Below, piece by piece: positions 23,057 through 31,313 of a DNA stretch of 39,564 nucleotides. The notes below the pieces were generated by a model, which searched no databases, was not told where the DNA came from, and worked only from the letters and a program-made list of their open reading frames with translations. Both the position numbers and the translations under genes were made by a program. Positions within the stretch are counted from its first letter, which is position 1. Every line of letters starts with the position of its first letter. Source of the stretch: Phycisphaerae bacterium (lineage in GTDB: Bacteria > Planctomycetota > Phycisphaerae > UBA1845 > Fen-1342); the NCBI GenBank assembly GCA_028277645.1, contig JANQFV010000018.1, positions 1-39,564 on the forward strand. Direction: 5' to 3'.

Positions 23057-23743
23057 ATGCGCGTGATTTCCGGAACATACCGCGGTCGACGACTGGTCGC
23101 GCCCGTGGGGCGAACGACGCGCCCGATTACGGACGGCGCGAAGGAAGCGGTGTTCAATATTCTCGGCCATCGCTTCGGAACGCCGGGTGCGCTGCCGGCG
23201 GTGGAGGTGCTGGACATCTTCGCTGGGACCGGCGGACTCGGCATCGAGGCTGTCTCCCGAGGAGCGAGCCGCTGTACGTTCGTGGAGCGGAACCCGCGGG
23301 CATTGCGTGCCTTGCGTGAGAATCTGCGCCAACTTGGACTGAGCAAATCGTGCCGGGTGCTGACCGATAACGCCTGGTCGATGCGCTTCCCCCCAACACC
23401 GGACGGCTACGGGGTAGTATTCTTCGACCCGCCCTACCGCGACGTCGAATCGCCGCTGCGCATAATCGATGTGCTGGAGCGTGTTGCCGCTCAGATGCGT
23501 GCGGATGGGGTGGTGGTATTCCGGTTCGATTCGCGTACGGAGTTTCCCACGGATCAGTTGCGCAGACTCCGCTGCGCGGACGAGCGCGAGATCAGCCGGA
23601 TGCGGATTCTGCTGCTTACGCGTGCAGATGCTGCTGACCTGCGCGATTCAGTTGCGTACGGCGCTGTGGGCGACGTCGCGCGTGGCGAGCAGATAGAAAA
23701 AGAAAATCGCCCCGACGAAGTTGGTGACGACGCCGACCGGTAA
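23057..23743 (+). CDS. rsmD: 16S rRNA (guanine(966)-N2)-methyltransferase RsmD
   Basis: This 228-residue SAM-dependent methyltransferase modifies G966 of 16S rRNA in the small subunit. The N-terminus MRVISGTYRGRRLVAP is typical of the family. Further signs are RPITDGAKEAVFNIL, the SAM-binding loop LDIFAGTGGLGIEA (about residues 52-65) and the catalytic DPPY at 124-127. The usual length is about 180-200 residues. Here the C-terminus runs some 30 residues beyond the expected end and overlaps the FecCD gene on the opposite strand by 96 bases. The start is ATG at 23057; a weak purine-rich stretch (CGGAGCG) lies about 9 bases upstream. Confidence 0.93.
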   Translation: MRVISGTYRGRRLVAPVGRTTRPITDGAKEAVFNILGHRFGTPGALPAVEVLDIFAGTGGLGIEAVSRGASRCTFVERNPRALRALRENLRQLGLSKSCRVLTDNAWSMRFPPTPDGYGVVFFDPPYRDVESPLRIIDVLERVAAQMRADGVVVFRFDSRTEFPTDQLRRLRCADEREISRMRILLLTRADAADLRDSVAYGAVGDVARGEQIEKENRPDEVGDDADR

Positions 23744-24673
23744 CTCGACCATCAGCACAGTGCGCGCAATGGCGTCACTGGCTGCCAGAAACCCCGCCCC
23801 AAACAGTGCCGACGCGATCAGCAACGGCAGCGTCCGCACGCCGACCATTGCGCGACACAGGTGCGGCACCATGAGACCGACGAACCCGATCGGACCGCAG
23901 TTGGCAACGATGACCGCGATGAGCAGTCCGATCAGCGCGTAACTGCCCCAGATAACGCGCGGGACGTCTACTCCGCGCGCGGCGGCGAGATCGTCGCCGA
24001 AGTTGAGCAGGTCCAACGCACGGTGCCAGCAGATGGCAATCAGCAACACGGGGACCAGCACCACCGCGACCTCGAGGCCGGCCCGCGGGCGGATCGTACT
24101 CAGGGAGCCCATCATCCACGTGACGATGTCGTTCGTGACGGCGCGATCGGCGAGGTATGTGATGAGCAGAATCCCCGCCGAGCACATGTAGGCGACGCAC
24201 ACACCTGCCAGCAAAAGGCGCGTCATGTCACGACTGGCGCGGACTCGGCTCATGCCGTAGACGATGAGCATCGCCGCCATCGCGCCCAGAAACGCTAAGA
24301 GTGTCAGACGCGGTAAGCCGACAGCGACGTAGCCAGTCCATCCACTGAGAAAGCCGATCGCTGCGGCCAACGACGCGCCACTGGCGACACCGAGCGTGTA
24401 TGGCGTAGCGAGGGGATTGCGAAAGAGAATCTGGAAGATCACGCCGCCGACGGCCAGCCCCGCGCCAGCGACCGCCGCCAGCAGCGCGCGGGGGACGCGC
24501 AAGTGCCAATAGACATTGCTGGGCGTTTCAGTTTGGAAGAACGCGGAGAGCGAGACATCGCGGATTTCGGGCCACGAGACCTGTGTCGGCCCCAACAGCG
24601 TCGATGCAGCCACGACCAATACGACGATCGCCGCCAGCAGTCCGAAACGCAACGCCGAGGAAGGCGGGTTCAT
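23648..24673 (-). CDS. FecCD-type ABC transporter permease
   Basis: This 341-residue permease has about 9-10 membrane segments of the BtuC/FecCD/FhuB family, which imports iron siderophores, heme or cobalamin. Family stretches visible are RVPRALLAAVAGAGLAVGG, FRNPLATPYTLGVASGAS and PIGFVGLMVPHLCRA. The ATG at 24673 is separated by 3 bases from the stop of the upstream lipoprotein gene, so the three genes to 25970 form one operon. No ATPase or classical periplasmic binding protein gene lies in the window. The last 96 bases overlap the 3' end of rsmD on the other strand. Family assignment is firm; the substrate is not known. Confidence 0.93.
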   Translation of the reverse strand: MNPPSSALRFGLLAAIVVLVVAASTLLGPTQVSWPEIRDVSLSAFFQTETPSNVYWHLRVPRALLAAVAGAGLAVGGVIFQILFRNPLATPYTLGVASGASLAAAIGFLSGWTGYVAVGLPRLTLLAFLGAMAAMLIVYGMSRVRASRDMTRLLLAGVCVAYMCSAGILLITYLADRAVTNDIVTWMMGSLSTIRPRAGLEVAVVLVPVLLIAICWHRALDLLNFGDDLAAARGVDVPRVIWGSYALIGLLIAVIVANCGPIGFVGLMVPHLCRAMVGVRTLPLLIASALFGAGFLAASDAIARTVLMVELPVGVVTNFVGAIFFFYLLATRDVAHSAVRN

Positions 24674-24676
24674 GGG

Positions 24677-25333
24677 TCAGGGAATCCGCGGCGGGTTCTC
24701 TTCGAGATCGACGTCGTAGAACGGCATGGCGACGTAGTAGGCGACTTCCTTGGCCAGCGCGACCGCTTCGGCGTCGATGCCCTCGCGATTGTTCGCCATG
24801 CGCGCCGCGCGTGCGTGACTGATCTCGCGGCCGCGCCGCTCCTCCCGGCCGGGCCAGAGACGGGCCGTCTCCGCGGCCTCGCTGGTACCGATCACTTTCA
24901 TCCGCAAGGCGACGGCCGGTTCGACGAGCGGGTGTTCAGACGTGAGGCGGATGCGCAGATTCTCGAGGCGAACGTACAGAACCTGATCCGCGTTCACGGC
25001 ACGGCCGATCTTCTGGAGACTCCAGCGTGAATAGTCGGGGTTGTCGCGCCGCACGGCCAACAGCTCCCGCAACGGAACCACGTTGGTGCTGATGCCGTTG
25101 TCCGCAAACATGCGGGCCAACTCCGCGTGCAGTGCTTCGGCGAAGACCGGATTACTCTGTCCCGGCCGCGCGGCCTCGATCAGAATCGCCAGGCGCTGAT
25201 GGGTAAGCTGGAATTCCGCCTTCTGGATCTGGCGGGGCGCAAACAGGACCCCCAGACCTTTGATCCAGTTGCAGCCGATGCTACACAGGCCCAGGGAGAT
25301 GACCATAGCGACCAGCACCCGTGCGCGACTCAT
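24677..25333 (-). CDS. Hypothetical lipoprotein B of the FecCD operon
   Basis: This 218-residue predicted lipoprotein has a signal peptide ending LCSIGC (Cys18). Mature-region stretches include AEFQLTHQRLAILIEAARPG, AELARMFADNGISTNVVPLR and VLYVRLENLRIRL. The last suggests an alpha/beta fold of the kind seen in envelope-assembly lipoproteins, but I cannot name the family. It begins 1 base after the stop of lipoprotein A and ends 3 bases before the permease start. The two lipoproteins share a layout (a hydrophobic strand after 'LADKRVAL' or 'THQRLAIL', then a helical region) and may be distant paralogues. The start is ATG at 25333; the in-frame extension upstream overlaps the previous gene and is rejected. 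Confidence 0.8.
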   Translation of the reverse strand: MSRARVLVAMVISLGLCSIGCNWIKGLGVLFAPRQIQKAEFQLTHQRLAILIEAARPGQSNPVFAEALHAELARMFADNGISTNVVPLRELLAVRRDNPDYSRWSLQKIGRAVNADQVLYVRLENLRIRLTSEHPLVEPAVALRMKVIGTSEAAETARLWPGREERRGREISHARAARMANNREGIDAEAVALAKEVAYYVAMPFYDVDLEENPPRIP

Positions 25334-25334
25334 G

Positions 25335-25970
25335 TTACTGCACCTTGACTTCGCGGTCATAGAAGCGGCCGGCCAACTCCTCACCAAACGCCTCCATGGT
25401 AGCTCGACGGATCTCACGATCGCCCTGGCCCCACTCGCCGGGACCTTCGGGCGGATACACGACACGGACCTCGGTCGAGAACGCCGGGGCAGAATTCGGG
25501 TAGCTGGTGTTGTAGATGTTCACCAAGGCCGTGATGTATCCGCGGTGCAGGTAGGGGCTTTCCGGTTCACGGGTCGTGTACTGCGTGAGCACGATCTCGA
25601 TCAGGCGATCGCAGAAGAAGCGTTTTCCCAGGGTGGCGGGATCGGTCGTCTCCCAATCGGCGTTCTCGCGTTGATAACGGGCGACCTTGGCAGGCTCCAC
25701 GGTGGAGAGCGCTTCCACGTGCCGCTCGAGCGCGACACGCACGTGGTCGGCGAGCTCATGGTGAACGTGAGGGTTCTCGACGAGCGTCTCCATATCCGCC
25801 CGCACGACGAGTGCGACGCGCTTGTCCGCCAGATAGGGGTACTCGGCCTCAACGGTCTTGGTCGGCTCCTTGCCCCATAGCAATATGGGCAGCGCGAGTG
25901 CCCGACACCCGAGCGTCGCCGTCGCGGCCAACAGCAACAATCCCACGCCGATCCGCAGCCATGCCGTCAT
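25335..25970 (-). CDS. Hypothetical lipoprotein A of the FecCD operon
   Basis: This 211-residue predicted lipoprotein has a signal peptide ending ATLGC (Cys22). The mature protein includes VEAEYPYLADKRVALVVRAD, ELADHVRVALERHVEAL and YITALVNIYNTSYPNSAPAF. No named family is recognised. It heads the operon lipoprotein A, lipoprotein B, permease. The start is ATG at 25970, with no strong ribosome-binding site; further in-frame starts upstream give a long Arg-rich segment and are rejected. A plausible role is as an accessory to the transporter or an outer-membrane partner. Confidence 0.8.
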   Translation of the reverse strand: MTAWLRIGVGLLLLAATATLGCRALALPILLWGKEPTKTVEAEYPYLADKRVALVVRADMETLVENPHVHHELADHVRVALERHVEALSTVEPAKVARYQRENADWETTDPATLGKRFFCDRLIEIVLTQYTTREPESPYLHRGYITALVNIYNTSYPNSAPAFSTEVRVVYPPEGPGEWGQGDREIRRATMEAFGEELAGRFYDREVKVQ

Positions 25971-26055
25971 GTCTACCAACCTGCCGTCCGCACCGCCCCC
26001 GCGAAGTAAACGCCAGGCGCGCACGATACCGCAGGGCGCGCGGCTTGGGTAGCGT

Positions 26056-26086
26056 TTGGCACGTTTGGCGACGCTGACAGTACAAT
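26056..26086 (+). promoter_or_regulatory. Possible sigma-70-type promoter
   Basis: TTGGCA at 26056-26061 and TACAAT at 26081-26086 are separated by 19 bases, longer than the ideal 17. They lie 55 bases before the zinc-ribbon gene start. This is a weak call made on hexamer match only. Confidence 0.35.
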
Positions 26087-26140
26087 GTCGAGTGCGGACA
26101 CTGCGGCCACGAGGCGGGGCCGCATGCGGGCGAAGCTCAA

Positions 26141-26917
26141 ATGGCGATCGAACAGCCCGACAACTGGGAGCGTTTTGCTGTCGTGTGCCCCGGCTGCGAC
26201 GATGAGTTGCTGGTGCGCAGCGAGTGGGAGGGGCGTGAAGTGGAGTGTCCCCACTGCGCTCATCCGATGCGCGTACCGTTGCGACCGGACGACGGCGCAC
26301 CGGTGCGGGGTGAACCGCCGGAACTCGGCCCCAAACACCGCTTCAATTTTGGTTGTCCGCGCTGCGACTCACTTCTGGAATCGCACTCAGGTATGTCGGG
26401 CGACACCGGGCACTGCCCGACGTGCGGGACGCAGTTCGAGATTCCCGCATTCGATAGCAACACGGGGCGGCCCGGCACGGCACGGACGCTGGACGGAGGC
26501 GCCCAGGACCCGGTGCCGCTGCACGCGTATGCGGCCAGTGGTCACCAGGCACCGGTGCTAAGGCGTGATGCGGCGGGTAATGTGGCGATCGAATGTCCGC
26601 GCTGCCATGCGAACAGCGATGTCGGGGCGAATACCTGTCCGCGCTGCGGCGTACCATTCACGGTTGACGGTATTCCCACCGCGCGTCCGCGGGCGGGCGT
26701 CGCGCTCGGCGTGACGTCGACCGTGATCGGCGCGATCGCACTGCTGATCAGCCTCGGACCGGGCCATCTGATCGAGTCAGCCATCCCCGGGTTTGCAGCG
26801 GCCGGTCTCAGCATCGGGAGTTGGCTGCAGCGGGCGACGCCGTTGCCGCCGAACAGCGCCGTGGCGGGAATGCTGTTGGGCGTGACAGCAATCACGATTG
26901 GAATTCTGACTCGTTGA
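26141..26917 (+). CDS. Zinc-ribbon membrane protein
   Basis: This 258-residue protein has three zinc-ribbon pairs. The first is CPGC (residues 16-19) with CPHC (36-39); the second CPRC with CPTC (about 71-74 and 92-95); the third CPRC with CPRC (about 154-157 and 169-172). They are joined by hydrophilic linkers. The C-terminus has hydrophobic segments suggesting two or three transmembrane helices (VALGVTSTVIGAIALLIS and AVAGMLLGVTAITIGIL). Proteins of this plan are frequent in Planctomycetota and are of unknown function. The start is ATG at 26141; the ribosome-binding site is weak. It converges with the PLP-enzyme gene, with 39 bases between stops. Confidence 0.8.
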   Translation: MAIEQPDNWERFAVVCPGCDDELLVRSEWEGREVECPHCAHPMRVPLRPDDGAPVRGEPPELGPKHRFNFGCPRCDSLLESHSGMSGDTGHCPTCGTQFEIPAFDSNTGRPGTARTLDGGAQDPVPLHAYAASGHQAPVLRRDAAGNVAIECPRCHANSDVGANTCPRCGVPFTVDGIPTARPRAGVALGVTSTVIGAIALLISLGPGHLIESAIPGFAAAGLSIGSWLQRATPLPPNSAVAGMLLGVTAITIGILTR

Positions 26918-26956
26918 CCAAACGAGCGCAGGCAGCGCCGGCGCGACGCACAATCA

Positions 26957-28189
26957 TCAACTCACGAGGTGCTCGTGCGTGCCGCGCGCGACTCTAGTCG
27001 ATTCGCGGCCGGCTGCATGGAGCGCCCGGTCGAGGTCGGCGATCAGGTCTTCAACGTCCTCTACACCAACAGACAGACGCACGAGGCCGTCGCTCACGTG
27101 ACCCTGGCGGCGCGCCTCGGCCCCCATTGACGCGTGGGTCATGCTGGCCGGGTGTTGGATCAGCGACTCGACGCCGCCGAGACTGACCGCGAGCATCCAG
27201 AGTCGGACGGCGTTCATAACCGCGCGGCCGGCCTCGATGCCGCCCTTGACCTCGAAGGCGATCACGGCACCGGCGCCCTTCATCTGCCGCTGCGCGAGTT
27301 CGTATTGGGGATGGTCCGGCAGGCCCGGATAGCGCACCCACTCGACCTGTGAATGGTCGGCAAGCCACTCGGCGATGCGCTGGGCGCTCTGGCAATGGCG
27401 CTGCATACGCAGGTGCAGTGTGCGGATGCCGCGATGGACGAGGAATGACTCCATCGGCGGGAGCACGCCGCCGAAGTGATTCAACATGCGGCGCATGGGA
27501 CGGTACTGGTCTTCGTTCCGTACGATGATCATGCCGCCGATGACGTCCGCGTGACCGTTGAGGAATTTCGTGAGACTATGAACCACGTAGTCGGCGCCGA
27601 AATCGAACGGCCGCTGGAGCAGCGGGCTCATGAAGGTGTTGTCGACGACGACGACGGCATCGTGCTCGTGGGCGATCGCGCTGATCGCAGCCAGATCGGA
27701 GATGACCAGCGTTGGATTGGCCGGCGTCTCCACGTAGACGACCTTGGTGTTGGGCCGGATGGCGGCTTTGACGGCGGCGAGGTCCGATGTGTCGACGAAG
27801 GTCGACTCGATGCCAAAATCAGCGAGGATTGACTTGCACAACGTCAATGTGGGGCCGTAGACCGTCTCGCTGCAAATGATGTGGTCGCCCTGCTTCAATA
27901 GCGTCGCTAGGCACGTGTGGATCGCGGCCATGCCGCTGCCGCAGGCGAGCGCGTTGGAACCGCCCTCGAGGGCCGCGACGGACTTCTCCACCGCTTCGAC
28001 CGTGGGATTGCCCATGCGCGTGTAAATGTAGCCCCGGCCGCGTCCCGCAAAGAGTTCTGCGCCGTGCTCGGCACTGCTGAAACCGAAGGTCGAGGTCTGG
28101 TAAATCGGTGTGACGGCGGCGTGGCAGCAACAGTTGTCGATGCCGGCGTGAACGGCGAGTGTGTCCGGAGCGTAGTGGTCTTCGTGCAT
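26957..28189 (-). CDS. Cys/Met-metabolism PLP enzyme, cystathionine gamma-synthase/methionine gamma-lyase type
   Basis: This 410-residue enzyme of the trans-sulfuration family carries its PLP Lys208 in HSLTKFLNGHADV. The Tyr57 and Arg of YTRMGNPT, the PLP-stacking region GSGMAAIH (84-91), VDNTFMSPLLQRP and GVESLIQHPASMTHASM are all as expected. The family covers cystathionine gamma-synthase, cystathionine gamma-lyase, methionine gamma-lyase and O-acetylhomoserine sulfhydrylase. Motifs alone do not separate these, and no neighbour settles it. The start is ATG at 28189. The intergenic region to 28484 holds no recognisable riboswitch. Confidence 0.88.
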   Translation of the reverse strand: MHEDHYAPDTLAVHAGIDNCCCHAAVTPIYQTSTFGFSSAEHGAELFAGRGRGYIYTRMGNPTVEAVEKSVAALEGGSNALACGSGMAAIHTCLATLLKQGDHIICSETVYGPTLTLCKSILADFGIESTFVDTSDLAAVKAAIRPNTKVVYVETPANPTLVISDLAAISAIAHEHDAVVVVDNTFMSPLLQRPFDFGADYVVHSLTKFLNGHADVIGGMIIVRNEDQYRPMRRMLNHFGGVLPPMESFLVHRGIRTLHLRMQRHCQSAQRIAEWLADHSQVEWVRYPGLPDHPQYELAQRQMKGAGAVIAFEVKGGIEAGRAVMNAVRLWMLAVSLGGVESLIQHPASMTHASMGAEARRQGHVSDGLVRLSVGVEDVEDLIADLDRALHAAGRESTRVARGTHEHLVS

Positions 28190-28483
28190 GGACGGAACCT
28201 ATGCGGTGGGCGCAGTTTGTTATGCTATCGCGATTCGAGGACGAGACTGCGAACCAACTGTCCTCGGAGCGACGTATAGGCTGTAGCGGCCCCATCCCTG
28301 TGTCGCGCGCGGTGCGACAACTCGCGGCCCAAGACCTAGCCTACGACTCAGCCAAACACGAATCAAGCGTAACGCAATGGCAATCACAGTGGCTCGGCGC
28401 GTGGCAGTTTGATACGATGAGATGCGTGGTCGGCAATCGGCGACCGCGTTGATCAAACGGCTTTCATTCAGGAGTGTGCGGGC

Positions 28484-30043
28484 ATGGACAGGATCGATAG
28501 TTGGTCGATCAAGAGCGGGCGCAGACACGCGTTAATCGCGTGCGTTCTGCTCGCCAGCAGCCTGCTCACGCTAAGCGTGGGTTGTCGTAGCCAGGCGGAA
28601 ACACCCGCGGAGCCGGCACGGCCGAACATCATCTTCATCATGGAGGACACGCTGCGCGCAGATCGCCTGGGGGCGTATGGCAATCCCAACGGGCTGACGC
28701 CGATGATCGATTCACTGGCGACGGAAGGTGTGTTGTTCGAGCGGGTGATCGCACCCGGGCCATGGACATTGCCTTCGGTTGGATCGCTCTTTACTGGCTT
28801 CTATCCGACGGTCCACAAAGCGATGAATGCCCGCAACGATCGCGGTGGCGGGCCGCATAGCCCGAGCACAGTCACGAAACTGTCACCGGATTTCGTGACG
28901 CTGGCAGAGAAACTGCAGGAGAACGGTTACGCGACAGCGGCGGCGTGCGGGAATTGGTTCATCGTTCCACGGCACGGCTTCGGCCAAGGGTTTGACTCGT
29001 TTGACTCGCGCTTCACGGGCAACTCGGTGCGCGGGTACCAGATCAACAGGTCCGCCGTGAATTGGCTGAAGGCCCGTGATCCTAATAAGCCGTTCTTCCT
29101 GTACCTGCACTACATGGACGCCCATGGGCCTTATTACGCCGAACCAAAGTACATGGAACCGGCGCTGTCCACGTTGGAACAGATGCCGAATAAGACACGG
29201 CTGGGCCGTGGCAGCGTTATCCTTCCGCGGATTGATAAGCAATATCAGCGTGACCCGCGTCATCGGCAGTTGGCCGCGTACGGAGAGTACTGGACGCTCA
29301 CTTACGACATGGGTGTCAGACAGGCCGATGAATACCTACTGGAGCTCCGCAACAGCCTGAAAGAACTCGGCGTCTGGGATGACGCGCTAATCATATTCGT
29401 CTCCGATCACGGCGAAGGGTTGGGCGAGCACCGGTTCGGCGGAAAACCGTTCTGGGAACATGGGTACGCGTTGACTCAGACGCAGGTACACGTGCCGCTG
29501 ATCTTCCGCTGGCCGGGGCATCTGGAGCCCGGGCGGCGCATTCGCGAGGTTGTCGGCCTGATCGACCTGATGCCCACGCTGCTGGAGATGCTGTCGATCG
29601 AGCCGCCGCCCGGAATTCAGGCCGAGTCCTTCTACGGCTTGCTACGCGGCGGGGAATGGCGACCGCGGCCGCTGCTGTCGGAGAAGATGAAGCAGATGCC
29701 GCAAATCAAGTCGCTAGTCAGCGGGCCGTGGAAGCTGATGGGCGATATCGAGCAGAACCAATGGGCGTTGTATAACTACGAACAGGATCCGCTGGAACGG
29801 CAAAATGTCTCGGCGCAATACGCGGCGAAGTTTCACGAGATGCTGGAGTACTTGCGTGACCTGGATGAGATGAACGTCGAACTGGCGAAAAACGTCGACG
29901 CGCAAGACACAGGACTCACGCCGCGCGACATCCAGCGGCTGAGATCACTGGGCTATATCGATGGGCCAACGGATACGCGGGGTGAACCTGCCACGCAACC
30001 ACAAGGAACGCCGCCAGCGACGACGGCGCCAACGGAGGGCTGA
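28484..30043 (+). CDS. Sulfatase-superfamily lipoprotein lacking the formylglycine motif
   Basis: This 519-residue protein of the alkaline phosphatase/sulfatase superfamily has a signal peptide ending SVGC (Cys34), so it is probably lipid-anchored. Metal-site stretches are NIIFIMEDTLRADRLGAYG and VSDHGEGLGEH. The nucleophile region reads PGPWTLPSVGSLFTG: Thr stands where sulfatases carry the Cys or Ser of CxPxR, and Val replaces the Arg. This resembles phosphotransfer enzymes of the superfamily more than formylglycine-dependent sulfatases. The C-terminal tail is Pro/Thr-rich. The start is ATG at 28484, with AGGAG at 28470-28474. The substrate is unknown. Confidence 0.87.
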   Translation: MDRIDSWSIKSGRRHALIACVLLASSLLTLSVGCRSQAETPAEPARPNIIFIMEDTLRADRLGAYGNPNGLTPMIDSLATEGVLFERVIAPGPWTLPSVGSLFTGFYPTVHKAMNARNDRGGGPHSPSTVTKLSPDFVTLAEKLQENGYATAAACGNWFIVPRHGFGQGFDSFDSRFTGNSVRGYQINRSAVNWLKARDPNKPFFLYLHYMDAHGPYYAEPKYMEPALSTLEQMPNKTRLGRGSVILPRIDKQYQRDPRHRQLAAYGEYWTLTYDMGVRQADEYLLELRNSLKELGVWDDALIIFVSDHGEGLGEHRFGGKPFWEHGYALTQTQVHVPLIFRWPGHLEPGRRIREVVGLIDLMPTLLEMLSIEPPPGIQAESFYGLLRGGEWRPRPLLSEKMKQMPQIKSLVSGPWKLMGDIEQNQWALYNYEQDPLERQNVSAQYAAKFHEMLEYLRDLDEMNVELAKNVDAQDTGLTPRDIQRLRSLGYIDGPTDTRGEPATQPQGTPPATTAPTEG

Positions 30044-30127
30044 GGGCCTTCGGCAACGGGTGCGGGGTTTGACCGGTTGCGGGGAAGTTAATCAGGGAAG
30101 GAAGTGCTCCGATAGGGGCGGTAGGTG

Positions 30128-31264
30128 ATGAATCAGATCAGCGTAGTGGTTCTCAGGTTCTGCGCCATCGTGATCGTGCTGGTGAGCGCAACTGCCATCA
30201 ACGCGCAAACGTACGTGTATGACTATCAACAGTTTGCCGGCGCAGTGGCTAGCGAAGAGCCACTGATCATCCTCATGAATCCGTTCCAGGTCAACGACCA
30301 CGTCACCATCGAACACGACTGCACGATACTGCCCCATCGGGACATCACCATCAACCTGGCGGGCCACTTCCTGCAGATAGCGAGCTGTTCCTTCACGCTA
30401 GGGTCATCGCCGTACACCATCTCGTTCATTAACGGGGCGCCCAACATCAGGATTGATTCGACCGTGTGCGACGTCGTGGGTGTGATCACGAACTGTCGTT
30501 TTGACCAATCCCAGGATTTCAGCGGCGTGGAGATGCGTTGCGGGGACTTCAACCTGACCCTGTCGTTTGTGAGCTGCACGGCAAGCTACAACGCGTTCGA
30601 CGGGTTCGGACTGTCAAATGCCAGCGAGACGCCCGGTACAGCACACGTCACGCTGTACGACTGCGAAGCGATTGGCAATGATCCGAACGGACTTGGAAAC
30701 CCGCGTGGTGACGGAGTCACCGCGCACGCGGTCAATCACACGTTCGAGTTGATCGGCGGGTGCTACGCCGAGAACAGCAAAGGCGGCGCGGCCATGGCTC
30801 GTGACAGCCACCTGATCGTCGACGGCGCTGTGATCGAAAACAACGGTTGGGCGACGTACATCAGAGACGTCAATCTCGACGGATTCTTCGGGTCGTTGAT
30901 CTGGCTCGATGGGTACGCGACAACCGCGTGGGTCTCGAGCCCCGCACACATGTACGGGGGACGAATCGATGACGTACACCTGTTCGATATATTCGCCGAG
31001 TTCCACATGCACGGCTTCGGCTTTGACGAACTGCCGGACGGCACGATCAGCGCGTTTGACAGTCGCTGGCGGACAATGAGCGCGGGCGTCGATGCGTACA
31101 CGCCGCATCTGATTCCCGTACCCGGAGACGTCAACGACGACCGCATGCTCGGCTCGCTTGACGCGCAGGCCTTCATGGCCACCGGCGACGACTTCTGCGG
31201 TGACGGGTTGCTATTGATGGCGGAAGCGTGCGTGCTGCAATTGCACCTGCTCGTGCAATACTAG
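30128..31264 (+). CDS. Secreted beta-helix protein with dockerin-like C-terminus
   Basis: This 378-residue secreted protein has a signal peptide ending AINAQ at about residue 25. The middle (about 30-300) is a run of short beta strands with repeated turn patterns (for example FSGVEMRCGDFNLTLSFVSC and GVTAHAVNHTFELIGG), as in right-handed parallel beta-helix/pectate-lyase-like proteins. The last 50 residues contain PGDVNDDRMLGSLDAQAF, a calcium-binding loop of dockerin type, with only one clear copy instead of the usual two. The start is ATG at 30128, directly after TAGGTG; a GTG at 30125 would add one residue. The catalytic residues of a lyase are not recognisable. Confidence 0.72.
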   Translation: MNQISVVVLRFCAIVIVLVSATAINAQTYVYDYQQFAGAVASEEPLIILMNPFQVNDHVTIEHDCTILPHRDITINLAGHFLQIASCSFTLGSSPYTISFINGAPNIRIDSTVCDVVGVITNCRFDQSQDFSGVEMRCGDFNLTLSFVSCTASYNAFDGFGLSNASETPGTAHVTLYDCEAIGNDPNGLGNPRGDGVTAHAVNHTFELIGGCYAENSKGGAAMARDSHLIVDGAVIENNGWATYIRDVNLDGFFGSLIWLDGYATTAWVSSPAHMYGGRIDDVHLFDIFAEFHMHGFGFDELPDGTISAFDSRWRTMSAGVDAYTPHLIPVPGDVNDDRMLGSLDAQAFMATGDDFCGDGLLLMAEACVLQLHLLVQY

Positions 31265-31313
31265 ACGATTCACGCAAACCGGGGCTGATCCGGCCGCCGC
31301 GATCCAACCGTTG

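Noticed and set aside
28190..28483. Possible SAM-type riboswitch upstream of the Cys/Met-metabolism PLP gene
   Set aside because: I looked for conserved SAM riboswitch core stretches and paired elements and found none; only a short GTCGC/GCGAC stem is present.
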